A DNA stretch of 6,183 nucleotides from NCBI GenBank assembly GCA_020438915.1, contig JAGQTR010000128.1, forward strand, positions 1-6,183, given 5' to 3'. The number at the start of each line of letters is the position of its first letter. Position 1 is the first letter of the stretch. Below, piece by piece: positions 1 through 4,782 of the stretch. Under the pieces are notes generated by a model. That model saw only the letters and a program-made list of their open reading frames with translations. It was not told the origin of the DNA and searched no databases. The translations under genes and the position numbers were made by a program. The DNA is from Mycobacterium sp. (GTDB taxonomy: Bacteria > Actinomycetota > Actinomycetes > Mycobacteriales > Mycobacteriaceae).

Positions 1-2084
1 GCGTTCTCCCGCTTGGTGTCCAGGAAGCGGTAGATGTCGGGGTGGTGGGCGTGCAGGTAGACCGCACCCGCGCCCTGACGCGCACCGAGCTGGTTGGCAT
101 AGGAGAACGAGTCCTCCAGCAGCTTCATGATCGGGATGACCCCGGAGCTCTGGTTCTCGATGTTCTTGATCGGCGCGCCGTGCTCACGAATGTTGGTCAG
201 CAACAACGCGACTCCGCCACCGCGCTTGGACAACTGCAGTGCGGAGTTGATCGAGCGCCCGATGGACTCCATGTTGTCTTCGATGCGAAGGAGGAAGCAG
301 TTGTGCACGACTGTGCCGCGAATCGTGTACGTGTGGGTGCCTTCGACATGCAGGTTGTAGACCTTTTGCGGCACTTCCGACGTGCGCTTCAACTCGCGGA
401 TGCCGTACACGTGTCGTCCATGCACGACCTGGGAGGTCGTGCGCGACGCACCCTTTTGCCCCACGTAGTTATGCAGGTTCTTACCGACATCGAAGATGAA
501 GTCCTCGTTGTGGCCGGGCAGCCCGGGCACGAACACCTGCCCAGTCACGTTGCCGGCCCGGTTGACGTACTGGCGAACTCTGGACACAACCCCCAGTCGG
601 CGCAGGAGAAGCTGCACCTGATCAATCAATTCCGGATTTACCAGGTCGAGCACCATCCCACCGGTGGTCGAGCACCCGTCACCGCGGAACAACCCAGCCA
701 ACAGTCCGCGCTGAAATTCTTCGTCGGCTGTCAGCACCTCGTGAGATAGGCGCTTCAAGTGGTATCCCGTGCCGACCATCGACAGAAAGAGAGAAGCCAC
801 GATCTTGCTGTTGCACACCATGCGCACCGAATGGTCGGACACACTCTGGTGAACTGCGAGATCGGCCGCAAAGACTCTCTTGAACGCCGCCGCCAACTCG
901 TGCTGGTACTCGAGTTCGTGTGAACCGATTGTGAAGTGGATGCCATTCGGCAACTTCTGGCCGTCCGGCCCCAAACGCTTGGAGATGTGGCCTTCGGCGA
1001 CGTACCAACCCAAGATAAGCCCAAGGTCGTACGACTCCTCGACGTAGCGATTCACCGCTACGAACTTCATGCGGTGGCGCTGCTTGTTGCGGTGCTTGAG
1101 GTCTGTATTCACCTTGCAAATGAGCCCGTCGAACTCTTCATAGGTGCCCGAACCGACATAATCCATCAAGTCATGAACACGCCGCTCGCGTCCCTCCAAC
1201 GGAGCTGCGGTCACGATGAAGTCTGAGGGTTGGATGTCTTGAGCAGCCAGCCACACGAAACCGTTGAACGGGTCGGCACCGTCGCCCTCGATGAGGGTCT
1301 GCACATCGCGCGTCGTCCAGACGAGGATCGGATGCTCCGGAGTGCAAAGTATCGGCTCCCTGTGTCCGAAGTGCGAGATACGAATGAGCCCTTGATCATT
1401 GGGGTTCTCGACAACGGACTCGATGACAGAGAACGACCCGTCGTGCGACAGCACCCGGTCACCCACCTGCAAAGTCTCGATGGCCCTCGGCCCGTCGGGG
1501 GTGTCCACTGGCGTCCCGGCCGGGAAGCAGCTCACTGGCTCACCGCGCTGCTTCTTGCCCGAGTTGAGGAACGTCGGGGTGGCCGGCTGGAAGCGGCCGT
1601 CGATGATCTCGTCGACCAGCTTCTCGGCCAGTGCCGTGTCACCGGAGGCCAGCGTCAGCGCCACCATGACGACGCGGTCCTCGAAGCGTTCGAGGTAGCG
1701 CTTGCCGTCGAACGTTTTCAGCGTATAGCTGGTGTAGTACTTGAACGCACCCAGAAATGTGGGGAACCGGAACTTCTTGGCGTATGCGCGGTCCAGTAGC
1801 GACTTGACGAAGTTGCGCGAGTATTGGTCGAGCACCTCGCGTTCGTAGTAGTTCTTCTGAACCAGGTAGTCGAGCTTCTCGTCCTGATTGTGGAAGAACA
1901 CCGTGTTTTGGTTGACGTGCTGCAGGAAGTACTGGTTGGCGGCTTCGCGGTCCTTGTCGAACTGAATCTTGCCGTCGGCGTCGTACAGATTCAGCATCGC
2001 GTTGAGCGCGTGGTAATCCGTCTCCCCCGGCAGCGCATGCACGCCGGTGGTTACAGGCTCTGTAGCTGTGACGGTTGGTGGCAC
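1..2084 (-). CDS. nrdE: Ribonucleoside-diphosphate reductase class Ib large subunit NrdE, interrupted by an intein (3' end outside window)
   Basis: NrdE reduces ribonucleoside diphosphates to deoxy forms, using the radical of NrdF and electrons from NrdH. The frame is open from the GTG at 2084 to the window edge: 694 codons, made of 185 N-extein, 410 intein and 99 C-extein residues. About 420 C-terminal extein residues are missing, judging from the usual length near 700. The N-terminus (PGETDYHALNAMLNLYDADG) matches the NrdE N-terminal domain; class Ib enzymes lack the ATP cone. The extein joins EPVS to CFLLRIEDNMESIGRS, which carries the active-site cysteine equivalent to E. coli NrdA C225. 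The GTG start is supported by GGAAGGA at 2091-2097, six bases upstream, and by the matching M. tuberculosis start MPPTV as I remember it. The gene overlaps the end of nrdI by 34 bases, indicating one transcript and coupled translation. I read every codon across the window and found no stop or frameshift. Confidence 0.97.
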   Translation of the reverse strand, partial: MPPTVTATEPVTTGVHALPGETDYHALNAMLNLYDADGKIQFDKDREAANQYFLQHVNQNTVFFHNQDEKLDYLVQKNYYEREVLDQYSRNFVKSLLDRAYAKKFRFPTFLGAFKYYTSYTLKTFDGKRYLERFEDRVVMVALTLASGDTALAEKLVDEIIDGRFQPATPTFLNSGKKQRGEPVSCFPAGTPVDTPDGPRAIETLQVGDRVLSHDGSFSVIESVVENPNDQGLIRISHFGHREPILCTPEHPILVWTTRDVQTLIEGDGADPFNGFVWLAAQDIQPSDFIVTAAPLEGRERRVHDLMDYVGSGTYEEFDGLICKVNTDLKHRNKQRHRMKFVAVNRYVEESYDLGLILGWYVAEGHISKRLGPDGQKLPNGIHFTIGSHELEYQHELAAAFKRVFAADLAVHQSVSDHSVRMVCNSKIVASLFLSMVGTGYHLKRLSHEVLTADEEFQRGLLAGLFRGDGCSTTGGMVLDLVNPELIDQVQLLLRRLGVVSRVRQYVNRAGNVTGQVFVPGLPGHNEDFIFDVGKNLHNYVGQKGASRTTSQVVHGRHVYGIRELKRTSEVPQKVYNLHVEGTHTYTIRGTVVHNCFLLRIEDNMESIGRSINSALQLSKRGGGVALLLTNIREHGAPIKNIENQSSGVIPIMKLLEDSFSYANQLGARQGAGAVYLHAHHPDIYRFLDTKREN
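293..300 (-). repeat. 8-bp direct repeat CTGCTTCC at the C-extein junction of the intein
   Basis: On the coding strand, CTGCTTCC spans the last base of Asn410 and the Cys-Phe codons of the C-extein. The same eight bases occur at 1523-1530, spanning the last base of the N-extein Ser codon and the Cys1-Phe2 codons of the intein. Both splice junctions therefore read Cys-Phe. The repeat may reflect the insertion history, or only the constraint of having Cys at both places. Confidence 0.8.
300..1529 (-). other. In-frame 410-residue intein in NrdE, with homing endonuclease
   Basis: This is a protein-splicing element that should excise itself from NrdE and join EPVS to CFLLR. Residues are numbered from Cys1. 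Block A is CFPAGTPVDTPDG (1-13), followed by LQVGDRVLSHDG. Block B is CTPEHPILV (62-70), with the TxxH motif at T63 and H66. Block F is VYNLHVEGTHTYTI (390-403), with H399. Block G is GTVVHN (405-410), with penultimate His409 and terminal Asn410. The +1 residue is Cys (297-299). All class 1 splicing residues are therefore present. The middle contains DOD endonuclease motifs, so this is a full-length rather than a mini-intein. The block F position that is often Asp (FDL or YDL) is Asn392 here, a variant also common in Hint domains. Base composition is only mildly different from the exteins. Inteins at ribonucleotide reductase active sites (RIR1 class) are known, including in actinobacteria as I recall; I cannot say whether this allele is described. 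Confidence 0.96.
585..1037 (-). other. LAGLIDADG (DOD) homing endonuclease core inside the intein
   Basis: The region covers intein residues about 165-315. Motif C is LGLILGWYVAEGHI (169-182), whose acidic residue is Glu179. Motif E is QRGLLAGLFRGDGC (273-286), whose acidic residue is Asp284. A block D-like segment, GYHLKRLSHEVLTADEEF (255-272), lies between them, with Lys259 where DOD endonucleases keep a conserved lysine. Block H-like sequence (NPELIDQVQLLLRRLGVVS, 298-316) follows. Two LAGLIDADG helices in one chain are expected to form a monomeric nuclease that cuts the intein-less nrdE site. No stop codon or frameshift interrupts it, so it may still be active. Glu in place of Asp in the first motif is seen in other inteins. 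The edges given are approximate. Confidence 0.88.
1523..1530 (-). repeat. 8-bp direct repeat CTGCTTCC at the N-extein junction of the intein
   Basis: Partner of the repeat at 293-300. It covers the final base of the N-extein Ser codon plus the intein Cys1 and Phe2 codons and one more C. Confidence 0.8.
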
Positions 2085-2506
2085 GTCTGTTCCTTCCAGA
2101 AGTTTTCTAAGCCCGCGCGGACGGCATCGACGTCCTCGGGGGTTCCCATCAGTTCGAAGCGGTACAGATATGGCACGCCGCATTTGCGCGAGATGACATC
2201 GCCCGCATAGGCGAATTCCGCACCGAAGTTGTTGTTGCCCGCGGCGATGACGCCGCGAATCAACGATCGATTGTGTTCGTTGTTCAGGAACGCGATGACC
2301 TGCTTGGGGACATAGCCACCGTCATTGATGTCCGGAGTGGCCCGCCCGCCCCCGTAGGTGGGCAACACCAGTACGTAGGGCTCTCGAACGAACTCAGGGT
2401 CGTCGAGACGCCCGTGCAGCGGAATCCTGGTCGCGGGCAGACCCAGCTTCTCGACGAACCGGTGGGTGTTTTCCGAGACACTCGAGAAGTAGACGATATT
2501 GCTCAC
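2051..2506 (-). CDS. nrdI: NrdI, flavodoxin-like activator of class Ib ribonucleotide reductase
   Basis: NrdI is a small FMN protein that supplies the oxidant used to assemble the dimanganese-tyrosyl radical cofactor in NrdF. The 151-residue product matches the family in length and sequence. The N-terminal strand and phosphate loop read IVYFSSVSENTHRFVEKL (residues 4-21). The flavin-contact segments are LPTYGGGRA (about 48-56) and AAGNNNFGAEFAYAGD (about 88-103), followed by VPYLYRFELMGT. The C-terminus KEQTCHQPS is the mycobacterial form. The GTG start at 2506 has GGAGGGG at 2512-2518 just upstream. The gene starts 40 bases after the nrdH stop and its last 34 bases overlap nrdE, so the three genes form one operon. 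It was identified from family resemblance, with no sign of damage. Confidence 0.97.
   Translation of the reverse strand: MSNIVYFSSVSENTHRFVEKLGLPATRIPLHGRLDDPEFVREPYVLVLPTYGGGRATPDINDGGYVPKQVIAFLNNEHNRSLIRGVIAAGNNNFGAEFAYAGDVISRKCGVPYLYRFELMGTPEDVDAVRAGLENFWKEQTCHQPSQLQSL
2085..2097 (-). promoter_or_regulatory. nrdE ribosome binding site, inside nrdI
   Basis: GGAAGGA at 2091-2097 stands six bases before the GTG at 2084. It supports that GTG over the later ATG codons of nrdE. It lies within the last codons of nrdI, so ribosomes ending nrdI translation pass over it. Confidence 0.75.
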
Positions 2507-2546
2507 CGAAACCCCTCCAGTCCGCCGGTACCCGTTGAGCTGGTCG

Positions 2547-2807
2547 TCAGGCCGTTACCGCGACCGCGCCACCGAGTGACTTGATCCGATCCGGTCGGAA
2601 GCCCGACCAGTGATCGCCGCCGGCCACCACCACGGGTGCCTGCAGGTAGCCCAACGCCATCACATAGTCGCGAGCCTCGTCATCGAGGCTGATGTCCACC
2701 GTTTCATAGGCGACACCCAGCTTGTCGAGGGCTTTATAGGTGGCGTTGCACTGCACGCAGGCGGGCTTGGTGTACACGGTGACGAGGGACGGGGCGGGCT
2801 GAGTCAT
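2547..2807 (-). CDS. nrdH: NrdH glutaredoxin-like redoxin, electron donor of NrdE
   Basis: NrdH is a small thioredoxin-fold protein that reduces the active-site disulfide of NrdE and is itself reduced by thioredoxin reductase. The 86-residue product has the redox motif CVQC (residues 17-20, within YTKPACVQCNATYKALDKLG), the cis-proline segment QAPVVV, and the WSGFRPDRI motif typical of NrdH rather than of glutaredoxins. I chose the ATG at 2807: AGAGGAG lies at 2819-2825 (spacing 11 bases) and the length is near the usual 75-85. A TTG at 2858 in the same frame would add 17 residues unlike the family. The start carries a short extra tail (MTQPAPS) compared with M. tuberculosis, where I recall MTVTVYT. 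It is the first gene of nrdH-nrdI-nrdE. Confidence 0.95.
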   Translation of the reverse strand: MTQPAPSLVTVYTKPACVQCNATYKALDKLGVAYETVDISLDDEARDYVMALGYLQAPVVVAGGDHWSGFRPDRIKSLGGAVAVTA

Positions 2808-3014
2808 CTGCGGTACGGCTCCTCTGCGCGGGATGTGGGATGGTACGAGCACTGGCAACTGGTCGGATTGTGGATGTCGCTAAGTTTCAGCGGCCCGCGG
2901 GCCTCCAAAATTCCGTGCCGTCCGGGCCGTGTTCCGATGTGTCGAAAAATTGACTTCACCGGCTCTGGTGGCTCCGGCCGGCCTGCGTTTCCTGGGGGCC
3001 TGTCGGTGTTCGAA
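2808..3014 (-). other. Long leader between the nrd promoter and nrdH
   Basis: If transcription starts just downstream of the promoter proposed at 3015-3037, the nrd mRNA has a leader of about 200 bases with no supported gene. It contains a perfect 12-bp GC-rich palindrome (GGCCCGCGGGCC, 2892-2903) and the nrdH ribosome binding site AGAGGAG at 2819-2825. I looked for a cobalamin riboswitch and saw no convincing B12 box. A closer second promoter is possible, but I could not pick one out. Confidence 0.4.
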
Positions 3015-3030
3015 ACACTACACCTAGTGT
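3015..3030 (-). promoter_or_regulatory. NrdR-box-like operator upstream of nrdH
   Basis: ACACTACACCTAGTGT on the plus strand is a 16-bp site with perfect 6-base arms (ACACTA and TAGTGT) around a 4-base centre. The known NrdR box is a 16-bp palindrome of the form ACACWATATWTWGTGT. The arms here fit it fully, while the centre is CACC instead of AT-rich. NrdR is the ATP-cone repressor of bacterial ribonucleotide reductase genes, and its boxes normally overlap the promoter, as this one would. NrdR usually binds two boxes about 31 bp apart; I see no good second box at that distance, only a weak one centred about 27 bp away. Confidence 0.65.
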
Positions 3031-3037
3031 CCGACAA
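3015..3037 (-). promoter_or_regulatory. Candidate nrdHIE promoter resembling the RecA-NDp/PafBC damage-inducible type
   Basis: The minus strand reads TTGTCGGAC, then 8 bases, then TAGTGT. The mycobacterial LexA-independent damage promoter (RecA-NDp motif, acted on by PafBC) is TTGTCRGTG-N8-TAnnnT. The upstream element matches at 7 of 9 positions, the spacing is exact and the -10 fits. The predicted start would lie near 3008, about 200 bases before nrdH. The NrdR-like palindrome covers the spacer and -10. The assignment is by eye only. Confidence 0.45.
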
Positions 3038-3039
3038 TC

Positions 3040-3060
3040 AGAACAGATACAAGATGTTCT
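3040..3060. repeat. Inverted repeat AGAACA-N9-TGTTCT beside the nrd promoter
   Basis: A perfect 6-base inverted repeat with 9 bases between the arms lies ten bases upstream of the NrdR-like box as seen from nrdH. It has the size of a dimeric regulator site. It could be an operator for an unknown factor or a degenerate second NrdR contact, although its centre is about 27 bp rather than 31 bp from the first box. Confidence 0.45.
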
Positions 3061-3428
3061 GAATAACATTCTTGAAACTCGCAGGTCGTGAGCATCCCGA
3101 CGGAACCTCCTCGGCGTGTCGCACATCACATTTCTGTCGTGTCTCGCGCTACCTCCCCCGAACCCCCGGACCTATCCGTTTTACCTCGGCCCACCGACAT
3201 CAACCCGGCCCCACCACCGCGGTCGGACTACCGCCAGCAAACTCCCGGAACGGTTCGAATACCTCGTCTGCAGCACGGGCCGGGCAGCTCATCGGCCCGA
3301 GTGCAGCGCCTCAGGCAACCTCGATAGCCAACCTCGACCAGCTCACCGGGCTCAGGCCTGGCGCGCTCCCGCGGGTTTTCGCCGACCCCGCCGCAACTAA
3401 CGCGACCACAGCCGGCATCTGTTCTCCA
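3061..3428. other. Gene-poor, C-rich intergenic stretch
   Basis: I find no convincing gene on either strand here. Open frames exist, but their products are Pro/Ser/Arg/His-rich and resemble no protein family. The plus strand is strikingly C-rich; at 3152-3177 the minus strand carries G runs of 2, 2, 5, 5 and 2 bases that could form a G-quadruplex. In M. tuberculosis the nrdH-dinP interval holds Rv3054c and the TetR-type Rv3055, and neither is recognisable here. Confidence 0.5.
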
Positions 3429-3456
3429 TTGAATCTGTTCCCCACTGCGTTAAAGT
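3429..3456 (+). promoter_or_regulatory. Candidate promoter for the 65-aa ORF-dinB-ATPase genes
   Basis: TTGAAT (3429-3434), a 16-base spacer and TAAAGT (3451-3456) resemble a SigA promoter: 4 of 6 matches to TTGACA, and a TAnnnT -10. The predicted start falls at about 3463, which is the G of a GTG codon. The promoter lies just where the sequence changes from gene-poor to coding-like. Read by eye only. Confidence 0.4.
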
Positions 3457-3462
3457 TGCGCC

Positions 3463-3486
3463 GTGAGCGTCTCCTACCGTCAATGA
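3463..3486 (+). CDS. Possible leaderless 7-codon ORF ahead of the 65-aa ORF
   Basis: GTG AGC GTC TCC TAC CGT CAA TGA would encode MSVSYRQ. The GTG sits seven bases after the end of the candidate -10, so the transcript could begin at the start codon, a common arrangement in mycobacteria. Its TGA overlaps the ATG of the next ORF as ATGA (3483-3486), and that ATG has no visible Shine-Dalgarno sequence, so coupling would explain how it is translated. An ORF this short could easily arise by chance. Confidence 0.25.
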   Translation: MSVSYRQ

Positions 3487-3680
3487 CCTTGCATCGCAGC
3501 CATATCCGGTTTCAGCTGAAGACAGCCGGAGCCACCGGCAATCGCGCCATCCAGGCGAGCGCACTCCTGACGCTGCCGGATGTCGGCTACGTGCACCTCC
3601 ACATCACCGAGCGGGGTCGCACCCTGCAAGAACTTCGCGACGCCTGGGAATTGCGGGCGCGTACGGTGTGCGGGTCTTGA
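3483..3680 (+). CDS. Small hypothetical protein upstream of dinB (65 aa)
   Basis: I do not recognise this protein. It begins MTLHRSHIRFQLKTAG and ends LQELRDAWELRARTVCGS, with no membrane segment, signal peptide or Cys/His cluster; a predicted strand-helix ending (VGYVHLHITERGRTLQEL) is plausible. Hand counting gives GC of roughly 66%, 51% and 77% at codon positions 1, 2 and 3, the pattern of real genes in high-GC bacteria; this is the main support. The same frame stays open back to 3072, but the upstream part looks non-coding, so I chose the ATG at 3483. There is no Shine-Dalgarno sequence; the ATGA overlap with the mini-ORF may substitute. Its end overlaps the dinB start by 13 bases, or by TTGA if dinB begins at 3677. 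It might be a remnant of a lost gene. Confidence 0.4.
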   Translation: MTLHRSHIRFQLKTAGATGNRAIQASALLTLPDVGYVHLHITERGRTLQELRDAWELRARTVCGS

Positions 3681-4771
3681 GCACCGCAGCAGACCCGGAC
3701 CGCAGAGACTGGATTCTGCACGTCGACCTGGACCAGTTCCTCGCGTCGGTGGAACTGCAGCGCCACCCCGATCTGGTCGGCCTGCCGGTGATCGTCGGCG
3801 GCAACGGCGACCCCACGGAGGCCCGTAAGGTCGTCACCTGCGCGTCCTATGAAGCCCGCGAGTTCGGCGTGCACGCGGGGATGCCGCTGCGCGCCGCCGC
3901 ACGCCGGTGCCCCGAGGCCACCTTTCTCCCGTCGGATTCCGCGGCCTACGACGCCGCGTCGGACCGGGTGATGGGTCTGCTGCGCGACCTGGGTCACCCC
4001 GTCGAGGTGTGGGGCTGGGATGAGGCCTACGTGGGAGCCTCGGTGTCCGATCTCGGCGAGGCGATCCAACTGGCCGAGCGGATCCGACAGGTCGTCGCAG
4101 CCGATACGGGATTGTCCTGCTCGGTGGGCATCAGCGACAACAAGCAGCGGGCCAAGGTCGCCACCGGGTTCGGCAAGCCCGCGGGAATCTACGTGCTCAC
4201 CGACGACAACTGGATGTCGACGATGGGCGACCGCGAAGTCGTCGCCCTGTGGGGCATCGGCCCCAAGACCGCGAAAAAGCTGGCCGCCATGGGAATCACG
4301 ACGGTAGCGGACCTGGCGTCGGCAGACCCTTCGGAGCTGACCTCGAAGTTCGGCCCCGCCACCGGGCTGTGGATTCTGCTGCTGGCCAAGGGCGGCGGGG
4401 ACGCCACCGTCAGCACTAAGCCTCCGATACCGCGGTCCCGCAGCCACGTCGTCACCTTCCCTCAGGATCTGACCGACCGAGCCGAGATGGACGCGGCGGT
4501 GGTCGAGCTCACGCGCCGCACGCTTACCGAGATCATCGAGCAGAATCGGGTCGTCACCCGCGTCGCCGTGACGGTACGCACCAGTACGTTCTACACACGC
4601 ACCAGGATCCGCAAACTGCCGTCACCGACGACTGTCGCCGACACGATCGTCGGCACCGCGTTGGACGTCTTAGCCCTCTTCGAGTTGGACCGGCCAGTCC
4701 GATTGCTGGGCGTACGCCTGGAGCTGGCGATACCCGCCGAGCCAGCCGCCGTTGTCGCCCCCGCCGACTAG
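3668..4771 (+). CDS. dinB2: DNA polymerase IV, mycobacterial DinB2 type (Y-family, leucine steric gate)
   Basis: This is a translesion DNA polymerase, 367 residues from the GTG at 3668. The palm motif WILHVDLDQFLASVE (15-29) gives Asp20; GWDEAYV (116-122) gives Asp118 and Glu119, completing the metal-binding triad. SCSVGISDNKQRAKVATGFGKPAG (150-173) is the Y-family signature. A helix-hairpin-helix, LWGIGPKTAKKLAAMGI (194-210), and a little-finger domain (about 255-354) follow. The residue after QF, Phe13 in E. coli DinB, is Leu25 here. This is the hallmark of DinB2, whose missing aromatic gate lets it insert ribonucleotides in M. smegmatis. The C-terminal tail (AIPAEPAAVVAPAD) has no clamp-binding motif, also as in DinB2. 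The start is uncertain: a TTG at 3677 (MSTAADP) is 3 codons later and overlaps the upstream stop as TTGA; neither has a strong ribosome site. The M. tuberculosis orthologue is Rv3056 (dinP). Confidence 0.96.
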   Translation: MRVLSTAADPDRRDWILHVDLDQFLASVELQRHPDLVGLPVIVGGNGDPTEARKVVTCASYEAREFGVHAGMPLRAAARRCPEATFLPSDSAAYDAASDRVMGLLRDLGHPVEVWGWDEAYVGASVSDLGEAIQLAERIRQVVAADTGLSCSVGISDNKQRAKVATGFGKPAGIYVLTDDNWMSTMGDREVVALWGIGPKTAKKLAAMGITTVADLASADPSELTSKFGPATGLWILLLAKGGGDATVSTKPPIPRSRSHVVTFPQDLTDRAEMDAAVVELTRRTLTEIIEQNRVVTRVAVTVRTSTFYTRTRIRKLPSPTTVADTIVGTALDVLALFELDRPVRLLGVRLELAIPAEPAAVVAPAD

Positions 4772-4782
4772 CGTTCGAACGC
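4771..4782. repeat. Perfect 12-bp palindrome between dinB and the ATPase start
   Basis: GCGTTCGAACGC is its own reverse complement. It runs from the last base of the dinB TAG stop to the base before the ATPase ATG, so it fills the whole intergenic gap. No Shine-Dalgarno sequence is present there. It could be a protein-binding site or a small hairpin at the start codon. It shares TTCGAA with the mycobacterial LexA box but lacks that box's 4-base spacer. Confidence 0.6.

Noticed and set aside
42..749. 235-codon plus-strand frame, and others at 936-1226 and 1230-1799
   Set aside because: They are antisense to nrdE and its intein, both of which are supported residue by residue.
300..1529. Foreign base composition of the intein
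   Set aside because: Hand-counted lines gave 53% and 55% GC inside against 57% and 67% in the N-extein; the difference is too small and the sample too short to claim.
2547..2858. Longer NrdH starting at a TTG (103 residues)
   Set aside because: The extra 17 residues do not match NrdH, and the ATG at 2807 has an AGAGGAG upstream.
2930..3000. Cobalamin riboswitch in the nrd leader
   Set aside because: A GCCACC and a GGTGAAGTC are present, but the B12 box and overall fold are not recognisable.
3001..3030. RecA-NDp/PafBC promoter on the plus strand (TGTCGGTG at 3001-3008)
   Set aside because: The upstream element fits well but no TAnnnT lies at the required 8-base spacing; the minus-strand match is better.
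3252..3263. tRNA T-loop-like GGTTCGAATACC
   Set aside because: The flanks do not pair as a T-arm and no acceptor, D or anticodon arm can be found around it.
3072..3680. Long plus-strand frame (202 codons) from a TTG at 3072 through the 65-residue ORF
   Set aside because: The first two thirds are Pro/Ser/Arg-rich and resemble no protein, so only the part from the ATG at 3483 is kept as a possible gene.
3587..4447. 286-codon minus-strand frame
   Set aside because: It lies antisense to the well-supported dinB2, and its His/Gly/Arg-rich product is typical of a shadow frame in high-GC DNA.
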